From: Melastoma dodecandrum
Lineage: Eukaryota > Streptophyta > Magnoliopsida > Myrtales > Melastomataceae
Reading direction: 5' to 3'
Length of the DNA: 64,000 nucleotides
NCBI GenBank assembly: GCA_029817715.1
Contig: JARUPY010000089.1
Coordinates: 1,426,001-1,490,000, forward strand
The translations under genes and the position numbers were made by a program. The notes beneath the pieces were generated by a model, which was not told where the DNA came from, ran no database searches, and was given only the letters and a program-made list of their open reading frames with translations. Every line of letters begins with the position of its first letter. The first letter of the stretch is position 1. Below, one piece after another: positions 1 through 13,573 of the stretch.

Positions 1-3000
1 TGGGTTTGCCAAGGGTGCTGGGATGGGAGTCATCTACTTCGTGACGTACTCAACGTGGGCCCTCGCACTTTGGTATGCCTCTTTACTGGTCGATCGTCGA
101 CAGCTCTCTGGAGGTTCGGCCATTGCTTGTATGATGGCCGTTAATATCGGTGGGAGGTAAACAAGTCGTTTTATCTGCATATGATCGGTTATGTCATATG
201 CATTGTCCAATTGATTATTACTATTCCGACAGGGGCCTCGCTCTGTCATTATCGTATTTTGCACAGTTCACGCAAGGAACAGTAGCAGCTGCTCGAGTCT
301 TTCACATCATTGAAAGGATCCCGGACATTGATCCTTATGATCCGAGGGGAAACAGGCTCTGGTCCATCAGGGGAAGGATAGAATTCAAAGGTGTTTCTTT
401 CGCGTATCCATCACGGCCGGAAACTGTGATCCTCCGCTCCCTCAGTCTGGTTATCCCCCCATCGAAGACGGTCGCATTAGTGGGTGCTAGTGGTGGCGGT
501 AAATCAACCATTTTCGCTCTGATAGAGAGGTTTTATGATCCCATTAAGGGTAAGCACTTGGGAGAAACTTGTTCACGAACATTTTTCGGTCAGGCCTGTG
601 CTCACACTGTTGTTGCGGCAGGGCAAATTACTTTGGACGGACATGACATTCGATCGCTGCAAGTGAAATGGATGAGAAGTCAGATTGGTATGGTAGGACA
701 GGAGCCGGTTCTCTTCGCGAGCTCCATTATGGAGAACGTGATGATGGGGAAGGAGAATGCGACCAGGAAGGAAGCGATGGCTGCCTGTGCGGCTGCAAAT
801 GCCAGCGATTTCATCTCGGCCCTCCCAAATGGCTACAATACTCAGGTGAATGAGTGCATGGACGGCATTGGTCTTTTATTCTTCATTCATTCGCCCAGAT
901 ATCTCATCCAACTGTATAAACATTATGCAGGTTGGAGATAGGGGAACACTGTTATCCGGCGGACAGAAGCAGCGGATCGCACTTGCTCGAGCCATGATAA
1001 AGGATCCAAGGATCCTTCTCCTAGATGAACCGACCAGTGCATTGGACCCAGAATCGGAGGTGATCGTCCAACAAGCCATTGATAAGATTTCCGTGGGTAG
1101 GACGACCTTGGTCATTGCTCATAGGCTGGCGACGGTGAGAAATGCCAATATTATCGTCGTCCTTGACCAGGGATCGGTGGTCGAGATCGGAAACCATCGT
1201 CAGCTCATGGACAGGGAAGGCGCCTATTACGATCTTGTCAAGCTAGCGACAGATTCGCTCTCAAAATCCCCGCCGAGACAATTTGGTTTCCAGAAAGGTT
1301 TCGATGCTTCAGTTGACAACAAATCACCTTATCGTAGTCCAAGAACGAAGTACGAGTATGAGATATCAAGATCAAAGTATTACAAGTCCACAGAAGAGCA
1401 GCAACTAGACGAGGAGTTGCCAATGGAGCCCGAGCACAAGAAGTTCAGGTTGTCACAGGTTTGGAACCTGCAGAGACCCGAGATTCCAGTGCTTCTACTA
1501 GGATTTTTCATGGGAATCGTTGCCGGGGCAATGATTTCGGTCTTCCCCTGGGTACTCGGAGAAGCCCTTCAGATATACTTCGACAAGAGCTCAGACATGA
1601 AAAAGCGGGTGGCTCGTCTTTCCCTTATGCTTGTTGGTGTAGGCATAGTTTGTATCATCTCCATGATGGGCCAGCAAGGATTTTGCGGAGTCGCGGGAAC
1701 AAAACTCACGACGAGGTTGAGGAATCTGTTGTTTGGTTCTATGCTGAAGCAAGAACCTGGGTGGTATGACTTTGAGGAGAACTCAACCGGAATCCTAGTG
1801 TCAAGGCTTTCTATAGACTGCCTCAGTTTCCGAGCAGTCCTTGGAGACCGTCTCTCAGTCTTGATCATGGGTCTTGGTTCGGCTGCTGTTGGACTCAGCA
1901 TATCGTTCGTCCTCGATTGGAGGCTAACACTGTTGGCCATGGGCCTCACTCCCTTCACGCTCGGTGCTAGCTACTTGAGTCTGATCATCAATATTGGAGG
2001 GAAGATCGACAACGAAGCTTTTGCAAAAGCTAGTAACATCGCGGCAGGTGCGATCTCGAACATCAGAACAGTGACAACGTTCTCTGCTCATGAACAGCTG
2101 AAAAGATCCTTCAACGAAGCACTAGCAGAGCCCAGGAGAAAATCTGTAAAACGATCTCAGATACTTGGGATAATACTGGGTCTGTCTCAAGGTGCCATGT
2201 ATGCGGCATACACCCTGACGCTCTTTGTTGGGGCGTACCTCATCAAACAAGAGAAATCCGGCTTTGGCGATGTCTTCAAGATATTCCTCATACTTGTGCT
2301 CAGCTCGTTCTCTGTTGGTCAACTAGCCGGCCTCGCGCCCGACACCTCGATGGCTGCCACAGCCATCCCTGCAGTCCTTGAGATCATCGACCGCAAGCCT
2401 CTTATAGGAAACAACCGGAACAGAGGAAAGAAGCTGGAGAGATCGAGGCCGTGGGACATTGAGCTGAAAAAGGTGACATTCGCTTACCCATCTCGCCCAG
2501 AGATTGTTGTTCTGAGGGGTTTCAGCTTGAGGATCAAGTCAGGCAACATGGTTGCCTTAGTTGGAGCAAGTGGTTCGGGGAAATCAACAATCATATGGCT
2601 AGTTCAGAGATTCTATGATCCAAACCAAGGGAAGGTCATGTTGGGAGGGGTCGATCTGAGAGAGATGGACGTGAAATGGCTGCGACGACAGACGGCACTG
2701 GTTGGTCAGGAGCCAGCACTGTTTGCTGGGAGCATCCGGGAGAACATTGCTTTAGGAAATCCAAATGCTTCTTGGGCTGAAATTGAGGAAGCTGCAAAAG
2801 AAGCTTACATCGACAAGTTCATCTGCAGCCTTCCGCAGGGCTACGATACGCAGGTAACAGAACAGCTTCTCAGAGGATAATGATATTCACGAGATCCGGC
2901 AGAAAATGCTAACAGCCTTTTGCAGGTCGGAGAGAGTGGAGCGCAGCTATCGGGCGGTCAAAAGCAGAGAATAGCCATAGCCAGAGCGATACTTAAGAAG

Positions 3001-3273
3001 TCAAGGGTGCTGCTGTTGGATGAGGCAAGCAGCGCGCTGGACCTTGAATCTGAGAGGAACGTGCAGGAAGCATTGAGGAGGATCGCAAAGAGAACAACCA
3101 CCATCGTCGTCGCTCATCGGATGTCTACGATCAGAGAAGCCAACACCATAGCTGTGGTGAAGGACGGGATGATCATGGAGTACGGCAGCCATGAGACCCT
3201 CTTGGCTACTTACGTGAACGGCGTGTATGCTGGCCTTGTCCGTGTCGAGAACGAAGCCATTGCCTTCTCCTGA
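1..3273 (+). CDS. ABCB-subfamily (MDR/P-glycoprotein) ABC transporter, 5' truncated by window edge
   Basis: Full-size ABC exporter of the plasma membrane, of the plant ABCB family that moves auxin, alkaloids or other amphipathic compounds; the substrate cannot be read from sequence. Exons inferred from GT-AG junctions and family alignment: <2-156, 233-549, 622-845, 931-2853, 2926-3273, giving 988 residues. It opens in the last helices of TMD1. NBD1 has Walker [10 protein letters not shown], signature LSGGQKQR and Walker [14 protein letters not shown] charged linker and TMD2 follow, then NBD2 with [17 protein letters not shown] and [12 protein letters not shown]. Both sites look catalytically complete. 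Introns are 72-85 bp. About 250-300 N-terminal residues lie outside the window. The stop codon lies 267 bp from the convergent dioxygenase gene. The family is certain; the subgroup is not. Confidence 0.93.
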
Positions 3274-3540
3274 ATCCCCATCACGTGATCATTGAGCTCT
3301 TGTGCAGACTACGGGAGATTGACTTGATTGACTTACGTTCAGTTGCTGACCTGATAGAACAATTCTTCCTTGTCACAAGGAAAAGGCAATAACAGATTCA
3401 AGGTTCTATTTGTAACCGAACGATCACACAGTAAATTTGCGAACTAGCGCAACAATCTTTCCTGAAACATAACTAAACTATCCCCAAAAGAAGCAAACTA
3501 AATTCTGCAACCATATGTTTACAACTGGCTGCAGAAACCA

Positions 3541-5234
3541 TTAGTATTCCCTGAATGTTAGATTGAGACGACCTGGTCTGAGCTTCGATTCATCCAACAA
3601 GGATGGAGGTGCAGAGCCCTTGACAATGGACGAAACACCATGAAATATGTGCCTAGATTTCCCGCCAAAAATCAGGACGTCTCCCGACTCCAACATGACC
3701 TTTTCCGCATTGGATATATCCCTTCGGTCTCCATATAGGAACTCTGCTGTATCTCCAATAGAGAAAGATACCACAGGCAATCCTTTCCGTAGGCTTTCTT
3801 CACTTTCATCACGATCCTGCTTCCATCCAAAATTGAAGATACAAATGTGTAACACAAACTTTCATGCTTTAATCCTTAAAGAAAAAAATACCTGATGGAG
3901 TCCGAGTTTCCCAGTTTCTGAGTAGAAGTTGACGATACAGATGTTCGGGGTCATTGGCGGAAGTATCTCGGTAACTTCTTTCTGCTTATTATTCTGGAAG
4001 ATTACACTGTGAGAGTCTTTAATTGCTTTGGCAACAAAACAGGAGAGTTCATCCGGGACTCTCGGTGGCTTGGCACCATCTATTGATCTACAATCACCGT
4101 AATTTCCTGTCTCAGGATCCCAATTTTTACCAAGACACATCATCATCAAATGGAGCTTTGCACCATCACGATAACCAGGTCGGTAAAAGCCTCCAGGGCC
4201 TACACCAAGATCACGGCACAGCCTCACGATTTTCACCTAGGACCACCATTCACATATAACTCAGGCAAACTTATGGGTAAAGGATAACATCTTGAATTAC
4301 ACAGTAAATCAGAGAATATCAAGCATGCAATCCTGAACACAGATAAGTTTGTCCTCCATCTATGAGCGACTTAGCACAAAGTTACCATTAGAAGATGTGA
4401 TTGTTCTAATTATACATAAAGAAAAAGAAATAACGCAGGGAAAAGAGAGAATGCCTTGCCTGGTCACCTATCGAGAGGTATTTCTTTAAAAGAATCATTC
4501 CGGATCTCAAAATCTTTTCCTCTGCTAGTCGATTCATTTCGAGACGCCTCTCCCGATTCTTCACCAGCAAAGAAGGAAACAACTTTATTTGCATATCAGC
4601 TCGGGATAGGCAGATATCGAAAGGCTTATCCCCTTCACTGTGTTTGCCCTCAGACATGGCTGGATTGACAATGCCGACATGCTCAATATGCCGATGAGAA
4701 CCAAACCCAGATTTTGTTCCGGCTGGAACTTCCTTTGTCACAAGCTCTGGAGATTGTGACGAATATCTTTCTGTCTCTTCAGGACGATTCTCCAAATTAC
4801 TTAGCCTGTCCATGCCTGCATCGACTCCTGATTCCTTGGAGTCCTGCGGCAGAGAAAGAAGTCCAGATCATTAGACCAATCAACCCGACATGAACGGATA
4901 AATTCTGTAGCCGAAACTCTTTGCCACTTAATCCGCAGCAGGCGACAGAACAAAGAGGGAATAAACCAACCAGTCCTACCAATTCATGATCTACCATCGC
5001 CAGTTTTCTCAAGTATCACACGGGTAGGAGCACAAATAATTATCTGGAAATAATCGCACCCCTTTCCAACAAGGGGTTGGACGAATAACGTAAAACATCC
5101 CCAGAACAGATGAGAAAAGAACCGGCTGATCTAGAAGTGAAAAATCAAACCTTTCGGATCCAAACGAGGTTTTTGGGAGTAACGGAACGAGACCCATAAT
5201 TCCAACCCCTTCCAAATCCTCTACCTCTCCTCAT
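3541..5234 (-). CDS. ALKBH1-type Fe(II)/2-oxoglutarate dioxygenase (AlkB homologue)
   Basis: AlkB-family oxidative demethylase of nucleic acids. It resembles the plant ALKBH1B/C/D group, for which N6-methyladenine demethylation has been proposed. Exons from 5' to 3': 5234-5151, 4843-4460, 4236-3892, 3816-3541, all in phase 0, giving 362 residues. The iron-binding HxD (H270-Q-D272) is split by the last intron. The distal histidine is H327 in SRHIFHG, and the 2-oxoglutarate/substrate motif NLTFR lies near the C terminus. GPGGFYRPGYRDGAKLHL is a hallmark of this plant clade. The start at 5234 gives an RG-rich N terminus (MRRGRGFGRGWNYGS) and lies just downstream of a CTT-rich leader. Intron 2 (4459-4237) uses a GC donor: CAG/GCAAGG. 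Any GT alternative breaks the frame. The N-terminal 150 residues are poorly conserved, so exon 1 is the least certain part. Confidence 0.88.
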
Positions 5235-5707
5235 TTCCTCCGCCTCTTCTTCTTCTTCTTCTTCTTCTTCGGCAGCAGCTGCTTGTACTCGTGTTTATAT
5301 GTTGCCTGTTTGCGGCGGAGGGAAGTTGTAGGGGCGGAAAGTTGGAACGCCCTCCCTCCCGCCACGGTTCCACTTGAAAAGACTGGGATTAGGATTAGGA
5401 TTAGGATTAGGATTAGGCATTAAGCCCGGGAAGTTAAAAAGGAAAAATAACCAAAGATGCCAAGGCGTCGTATATGAGTGGAATCTGGTATTTTTTTATT
5501 TTGTTTTCCATCCGGGCATTCAAAATGATTTAAGACAAATATGCAGGCCGATATTCACATTAAACTACAACTACTCATCATATCAACTTGCCCTTTACAT
5601 GAAAAGAGAAAATTTCATGCTGCAACAACAAAAGATGCCTGATGAATTTAACATATAAATTCACACTGTTCCTAACTTCAATCCCAGCTGAAGAAAAGCT
5701 TCAAGGC
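5235..5707. other. Intergenic: ALKBH promoter/5' leader and PHL 3' UTR
   Basis: This 473-bp gap lies between two genes on the minus strand. The part next to the dioxygenase start has a (CTT)n tract at about 5246-5270, typical of a plant 5' UTR. A (GGATTA)5 tract lies at 5386-5415. The rest is AT-rich and probably holds the PHL 3' UTR and polyadenylation signals. I see no additional gene. Confidence 0.5.
5386..5415. repeat. (GGATTA)5 hexanucleotide microsatellite
   Basis: Five perfect tandem copies of GGATTA. It is not the plant telomere unit (TTTAGGG), so it is best read as an ordinary short tandem repeat in the intergenic spacer upstream of the dioxygenase. Confidence 0.9.
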
Positions 5708-8700
5708 TCACTGGGTGGTGCTCCCCCCATGGTTTCCCTTACTTGCGCTGCCTTGCATCTCCATCGGGGAGTTGGTGATGCTCCCCACTGACCCCAATGT
5801 CTGGGAACTCAGCTGAGGACTCGCGGGTGGGCACCCCTCCTGGTTCCCTGCACTCATTGCGTGCACAGCCCCACTCGAGCTCATCTGTTGCGGAGGGCTC
5901 ATGGGGGTCCTCTGGCTCATTTGCTGTTGAGGACTAGACTGCTGCTGCTGCTGCTGCTGCTGAGGCTGTAGTTGTGATGTGTTGAATTGCGACATCGCCA
6001 TCGTCTGCGGCGAGCCCACCTGCTGTGGTGGCGAAATGACCGCCTGAAGAGGGGATGACGACGATTCTTGTGGCTGCTGCTGCATTTGCATTTGCTGTTG
6101 CTGCTGTGGCATTTGCACCTGTTGTAGCTGCTGCTGCTGCGGCATTTGCACCTGCTGTTGCAGCTGCGGCATTTGCATCTGAAGCTGCATCTGCTGTTGC
6201 TGCTGATTCATATACCCATTCATTCCCGGGGTCATCAGCCTCGGCGGGCCCATTGAACCAACAGCTGCTGCTCGCTGCATCAGGTTCATGTTTGCACGAT
6301 TCAAACCCGGGCCCAGCATGGAGAGACTCGTTGAGCCGGGATGAATCGATCGAATGCCCGAAATACCGCCTACACCTGACTGAGGCCCAAATAGTCCACG
6401 GCTCTGCATCATCCTGATCTTCGAAAGTGCGATCGGTGTTAATTGTCCCGCCTGAATCCGAGCAATTGAGTTGCTGAGGCCTGAGGCTTGGCTCGTATTT
6501 ATTGCATTCTGCCCAATGTTGCCCATGCCAGAGATTTGTCCCATAGGCGCCGACATCCCTGGTCCCCCCATCCCCCTCCCACCTCCCATACCCATTGCAT
6601 TGCCGAGATTTCCGAGACCAACCAAGTTATTGCTTATATTGCCCATGCCCACACCAGGTTCAATCCCCATCATTTTCCGTCGTTGAATTTGAGCCTGTTG
6701 CTGCTGGGGCGACTGCTGCTGCTGCGGTTGCGGCTGCGGCTGCGGCTGCGGCTGCAACATCTGCAGATGAAGCGGTGATACCTTGTTCGTCAACATCTGA
6801 TTCGGCAGTTGCATGCCAGTGGTTTGACCAGCCGCATTCAGTTGCGAAACGGCATTCTTTGCCAGCATCATATGCGATCGGAGCTGTGGATGGTTCAAGG
6901 GGTTCTGATTGGAGGCTATTCCTTGTTGTGGCAGTGCTTGTTGGGCCAGTGATGGTTGCGCCATTTGCATGGCTTGAGTACTTCCCGGAGGCAGCATCCT
7001 CTGAATATTCATTGATGCATTGCCAATATTACCCAGGTTTGACATGTCACCAGTCTGCTGAGACAAGACACCTTCATTATTTTGTGGCATGTCAACTGCT
7101 GGATTATTATTGGGCATCATAGGAGGATTTTGTAGAGTGCTAGCAGGAAGATTTGTGCGAGTCGGTTTCAGCTGGACATGATCATCGACCGGGCATCCTT
7201 CCTTTGACATCTGCAAAAATGAACACTCACTGGTTTAATCAAACAGTGAATTGTGTGAAGACAAGAAGAGACTCTTGCAAATGAACAACCCAATAACATA
7301 CCAGAGACTTAAACTGGGCGGCAAGCAAATCTGCCATATGCTGTGGATTGAACACGGTTTACAATTAGTAAAAAGAACCAACTGTACGAAAATCTGGCAA
7401 AAATTGCCTGAAACAAAATATAATAGGTAATCATAATAAGAGTCTCACAGTATTTGGTAGTGTTGGGAAGTATTCCTCCGAAGCTAGAATGTCGCCATCG
7501 TCCAGATCTCCATAATGGACAGCAACAGTACCATCATTTGGTTTCTCTGACATAATCATTCTAGTCCGTGGTCTAGTGGTGTATGAGACAATGGTGCCTG
7601 AATACCAACAAGGCCTTGACGTCAACATTACCATCGACAAAATGCATTTCTTTTCTTAAATGTCCAGTTAGAATTTGCATGGAAGAAACCTATTTAAAAG
7701 GATAAGATTGTGGGCATTCTAGCCATCCCCATCCTATCTTATCGTGTGAGGGCGGAGCACCATACAAACCAACGACATGAGATAGTTTTACAAATCATTT
7801 TCGCCAGAAAACTTGCCAGATTTATTCAAGAACGAAAACATGATGAGCACATACCCAAAGGATCTTGATGAGTAAGGTTCATGACTCTGATCTTGTAAAT
7901 GTTCATGCTCCCACCAATAATAGACTTCGAAAGAGGCATCTCTGAAGAATCATCCTTGAAGACATCATTGTTGGAGGTATTATGAAGGCACAACATCAGG
8001 TTATCAGCAGTAAATGTTCCTGGCTTCTTGACAGGATGGTCAACTGCCTTCTTCTTTCTATTGAGCTGACGCCTAATGCAAACGACAAGAATCAGATAGA
8101 AATCTCCTTGGTATATCTTCAGGCCAATTTATCTACCATAACATTCTCATGTAAACTCATTATAGCAACAGCCAAATATACTTATAAAAATAACAGCCAA
8201 ATATCTTAGCCGTCAGTAAACTTGTAGTAAACCAATGGATATGTTTTCTGCAATGGCCAAATCTGAAGGTTTGAATTATCTTCATTAAATTTGCTAGCAG
8301 TCCTTTAATGTAGACTCCTGCAGGAGCTACTAACATTATTTTTTAAAAGAAAATCTATATTAAGGAGGCCAGAATGTGACATACCTCATGGTCACCATTT
8401 CTATTTTGGAAAATCTATCCAGTATAGACAGATCTGCCAGTGGCGGAGTCCCAATAGAAGGACTGTTTGCATTCAGAGGAAGGTTCATCGTACTCACGCT
8501 TGCAGGAGATCCAACTCCACTAATTGCATGTGTCCTGGGAAGAGAGTTCTGTCGCCTTTTTGAGGCAGCAGTCTGAGCCTGGTTCGCCCGCTGTGTGGAG
8601 TCATTAGCACTTGAGGTCATTGACGCTGCTCCTGCTACTGGAGGAACTGAGTTTATCACACCCTTCTCCTTCTGCATGACTCCTGTGGGGCCTGAAGGAG

Positions 8701-11700
8701 CTGCAACCACATTGTAGTGTTGTCCCACTGAACCACTGGAAAACTCCCCAGATTTTGATGATAATGGTGATTGAGGTAGGGCACCACCTGACACGCGAGG
8801 ACTTTGCGCCGATTTTCGTCTAGAAATTGGTTCTTCCCTCTTCAAGTTGTGCTCCATATGCTGGTTGTTGACATTATTCCAGACAGCCTGTGGGAAACCA
8901 TGTCTCATATAAGGCTGATTTGGATACTTATGCGGAAGCTGCACTTGCGGATCCAAATGGTCCTTCTCCATGTCATGGGTCTGGACATTGGGTTTGTTCC
9001 GATTAATATCTGTGCTATCCATTCTCCCGGTAGAATCAAACTGCTCCTCCTTGGGTAAATACCGCACGCCATGTGATCCAGACCCAAGAGCTCCAGCCCC
9101 ACCAATCTCTGCATTTAACATACCATCAAGTGCCTGCTGAGAAAACTTTTGCATATTTGCATTCGGATATGGTTTTCCTCTTGCTATTAGGGGTTGCTGC
9201 AACAAAGGATTATTCAATGTCATTTCTGATCCAGGAAAGTTCTCTGCTTGCATCCCAAACTGTTGCTGTTGAACGCTTTCGGGAACTCCATGGGCAATCC
9301 TAGCCCTCTTATTATTAAGATTGGACATCGGTGACATTTGTCCTTCCTGAAGCTCTCTCTTCCCCTGCATCGAAGCCGAAGGATGGCTATTGTCGGTGTA
9401 AGAAATAATCATATCCTGCCCGGTTGGCATAGCCCCACGATCCTGCATGCCTCGTGAATTCGCAGCTGGCATCGGATATCGTTGTTGCAGTGGTAGAGCT
9501 GATAAAGGTACATCCGGCAGAAAACCTTTCTGCCTCAGAGAAACTGCATTTCCAGCAGCAACTCCTTGAATGTTCATTTCAGGGAGTTGCTGCAATGCAC
9601 TCGCTTGAACAGTCCCCAGATCACCTAACTTGTAATCAGGTCTTTCTGGGGCTCTGTTAATGCAGATCTTCTTCCCGTGAATTTTGTTATTAGAAGTCAC
9701 TGAAATCTCTGGTACATGCCTCATTCTCTTCTTCTGCACACTGGATAGGGCAACATTTAGCTGCAAAAGAATATAGAGAGCATGAGATGATGCCTATCAC
9801 AAATTTTCTGATAGTTATGAATGATTGTCTAGGTTATACCTTTGATGGAACAAGATCTTTGCAAATACTATCTAGCTGTGGAGCAGGATCCAAACATAGT
9901 TGCGGTTGCAAGGCCTTTAATATCCTCGACTCAACTTCCTAGTGAACCAGGGAATATAGAGTGAGAAAACACAGAGAAAAGGCAGAATCAAACTTTCTCA
10001 GAGAGACAAATATGAAAGAAGATAAAGATCATACATACCATTAGATCACCATAAGTCCAAGAGCTATCTGACATTGATGGGATATCCTTCACGACAATCT
10101 CCAGGGACATTTGAAGACGAACTTTCATAACATCTGGTGAGCTGACCACACTTTGAATGTTAGTCCCTTGCTCTGACGCGGGGTTTCTATAGTCTCTAAC
10201 CTGCAATAAATAAATATGTCCAGAAAAGTATATGTAAGAGGGATGGGGATAAGTCCTTGAAAGTATAGACAAAGATTCCAATTTTTCCAAATAAGATATA
10301 GAAAACAAAACTAAGCACAAAGAGGTTTAAGGAAGTAGAAATCTCATAAGGTCCTGACCTTCCAAAGAGCAATAAATACAAGTAATCAATAAATGACAAC
10401 CTCTGAATAATCGCAATTTAAAAAAAACAATGATAAAAGTTGACTTTCTCCCAACAAGAAACCACTGGTTGTAAGATCTAGAATTGTCGCATTCACGCAA
10501 TTCATTATAATATCATCTGCTCTTTAACCATAAAATGAGGGCCATCTTCAAATTCTTATGGTCTCCTTTTTACAGGATTGCAAGCACAGGCTAGACTTCC
10601 ATAAAACCAACATAGTCTCATCTTAGCTGATATATAACAAAGCAATAACATGTAGTAAGCAGTCGCGTCTCCCACATCATGCATGCTTCATGTCAAGAAA
10701 ATAATTGTAAAGAAAGATAATCACCTCGCAAATGACAGAACCATCAACAAACTTGCAAGGCAAAGCATCGAGAAGATCTCCGGGTAACCGACCGCATTCA
10801 ATTGCCTTCAAAGATAAACCCGCAAAAAAAAACTTGAAATTAGAAAAAAAGAAAATGAATTCAAGAATAGTAAGTTAGAAAGTGATCGCAAGAGTAGAGA
10901 AATATGAGACAATTACAAAAGAAAGCGAAACAAAAGGAATACAAGACCCTGATTGCCGACATTCAATATATATCAGGATTAACGTGACAAATTTTAATGA
11001 ACTGGGAAAGATCATCAGATACTTAAATATATCGTTAAATAAATATTTCCATATATGATAAACAGCCTGAAGGAAAAAGAAAGAACACTAAGTTTCTTCT
11101 TCTTGTGAGATGACAAGGCAGGCAAGTTTTTTAGGTCTATATTACCAAATCACAGCCATAGTAGGGAATATGTCATTACAGAGAACAGGTTCTGAGATAT
11201 CCTGCCATACGGCCGTAATGTCTTCGGGACATCCTGCAAAAGTCATTCTGATAAGATGAAGCGCATTTTGGGAAATAAAAATTACATGAAACTAATCCAA
11301 AGTTGAAATTTCTGGTGAATGGACCTCCAAAGGTTTCCCGATGGAGTACCCATCAGGGAAGAGATTCAAGGTGAAGGAGGCATCATCCTCTGCAAATAGA
11401 ATTAAGTGATTCAGCTTCAGAAGTCTAACGTAAACCTAGGGAAAAGAAGACTGCCGGAAGACTTATACCTGCAGAAATGAGACTGGGATCAGAATTCAAT
11501 GATGACCTGGATACCCCTACATCCTCTTTTCCAGCCCGGGTTGTACAATCCTACAAATTCCAAACTCAAGGCTACATCAATTCATATCAAGGACACTTCG
11601 CAATATGCCATTAACAAGCTTTCGTAGCTGATTGACAATGCAAACATAGAAAAATAGAAAAGGAGGCACCGAAAACACTTAATACAAAAGGCTCCCAAAA

Positions 11701-12688
11701 TGGCTCAACTGCCGGTCAAAACGGTTACAGCACTGCAATAATAATATCCTTAACTTGTGGCACTAACGTTAAATAAGTTGGCAACATATATTAACCTGGT
11801 TTGGATGAATCAGAGTACAACAAAACTCTACCAAAATTATCACTATCCACAATAGTAGATTAGACTTAGAGACCAAAAATGACAGACATTCAACACAAGG
11901 TGCTACCAATCATACTCAAAATGTCAAGAGGCTTCCAATCATCCCCCAGAACAGATGTTCATCTAAGTGAAAATTGGTTTAGTGGGAAAGTCCAAATCCT
12001 ACATACAAGCACAATCAGATGTGCAGACACTGCCTAATTCTCTGTCCTATTCTGGCAAAAGACCCAACTTATTCTCCAGCGCATCATTTCCTCCCAAGTA
12101 ACATCATTTATCTAGAGCCTGCAAGCAAATCCCTGAAACAAACCCCAACACAGTATCATTTGTTAAGATAGCATAGCACCCCATCCCTCCAATTCTAACC
12201 CAAGCAAAAACCCTCGTTTAACCCTTTCACCTTACAAACACAAGAACAACAATCACGCTTGAAACCCATCTCCAGATCTGATTACAGGTGTTCGTCGCCT
12301 CCATCCCCCTCAACAAGTGCAACACGATAATTAAAAAGACACGACCCAACCCATGGATCTCAATCACTCGCCCGAACTTAAAGCAACAAAACCCTAAATT
12401 AAACCCTATCCAGGGAAAAACTTTCCAATTCACATCGTAAGAGAAAACCAACCCAAGATCCCCACCTCCCCAAAAGCCCCGAAATCGTAACCAGTTCTTC
12501 CAAAACACCACCCATAACTTCCAAACCCGTACCTCGATTTTGCTCCCGAAAGAACCCTTTTTGGACAAGGCCCTCGAATCACCGTCCCGCGAGTTCCCCT
12601 CTTCGTCGTTCCCGAGGACAGCGAATGAAGAGGAATGCTTCGGAAAGGGCCTACGGCCTGTCCGCGAGACCTTGAACGAGACGCCCAT
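5708..12688 (-). CDS. PHL: PHL (PHYTOCHROME-DEPENDENT LATE-FLOWERING)-like, Spt20-domain glutamine-rich nuclear coactivator
   Basis: Nuclear protein related to the SAGA subunit Spt20. Arabidopsis PHL promotes flowering through a phyB- and CONSTANS-containing complex. Exons from 5' to 3': 12688-12533, 11550-11469, 11389-11325, 11233-11180, 10805-10725, 10200-10039, 9938-9840, 9760-8385, 8072-7855, 7597-7449, 7340-7302, 7210-5708. All junctions are phase-consistent and give 1327 residues, near the roughly 1325 I recall for Arabidopsis. The N terminus MGVSFKVSRTGRR, the block ASFTLNLFPDGYSIGKPLE, then LPGDLLDALPCKFVDG and SLEIVVKDIPSMSDSSWTYG mark the Spt20-like domain (about residues 80-230). 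The C-terminal 500 residues are rich in Q, M and P, with poly-Q runs encoded by CAG/CTG repeats. Intron 1 is nearly 1 kb. Upstream ATG 12709 is possible, but MGVSF is the conserved start. Confidence 0.93.
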
Positions 12689-13573
12689 CAAGAAAATCGA
12701 CTTCTCCACACGAGGGACGAATCACTAAGTCCGACAACCCCTCCTACTCCTCCGCCGATGCCGCCACCTTCGTGGTGGTGGTGGGACTGAGCATAGGAAG
12801 AGAAAGACAGGAGGACAAGTTAAAAAGAAAAGTTTTTTTCCTTCGCTTTACTCTCTTGCTTCTGAGTCCAAAAGAGTCACGGGGTTTGATTGGACCGTGA
12901 GCGGCTGACCGGATTGAAATCGGGCTGTTCAGCCGGTTCTAAATTGCTCGGACATCAATTCAAAGTTTCGTTTTTAAACAACGGTGGTCTCAAAAATATT
13001 TTTTTAAATAAGATTAAAAGTTTGGAAATTTTTTTATCAAGGTCGCTAAATTGAATTTACAAAAACCGACTTCGATTATTAAGAAAGTTGACCTTTGTAA
13101 TGTCGATTTCATAATCCTCAAATAAGACCGACTTCATGTCATTCGTCCCATCCACATGAAGTCCGTCTTTATAAGACTTCCATCCAGTACGAAGGAAGTC
13201 GGCCTTTCCCTTGATGCACTGTACAACTTTAAGAAAAAGATTACAATTTGAACTTATAATGCACGTATGTTTTGAACATACTAATTTAACACCAATAATA
13301 CTCAAAATAAGCATAAATTTTCATAACATAGTCCAAATATCGTCGCAACATAGTCGAAATAACAGAGTAGAAACATATGCACAACTAAATGACGCGACAA
13401 TTAATCATTTCTTCGAGTCCTACGTGTGTAGAATTTCTCCACCGGCGGCCGTTCAAATGGAGTGAGTTGCGTGAGCTGAGATATCTAGGTCTGATCCGCA
13501 TCGTCTACGGGAAAGTGTCTATCTCTCCTTGCCTTCTACGGAGCCGACGGAGAGAAAGACGTGGACGCCTCTG
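12689..13573. other. Intergenic: PHL promoter plus decayed repeat sequence
   Basis: The first 200 bp would contain the PHL promoter and leader. From about 13060 to 13210 there are several copies of the motif ACCGACTTC and its reverse complement GAAGTCGG or near variants, in mixed orientation. Subterminal repeats of this kind are known from CACTA-type DNA transposons, and a transposon-associated pseudogene lies next to it. No terminal CACTA motif was identified. No gene is visible. Confidence 0.4.

Noticed and set aside
5386..5415. Possible interstitial telomere repeat
   Set aside because: The unit is GGATTA, not the plant telomere TTTAGGG or its common variants, and there are only five copies.
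6055..6417. Ala-rich plus-strand frame
   Set aside because: It is the antisense shadow of CAG-rich poly-Q coding sequence in PHL.
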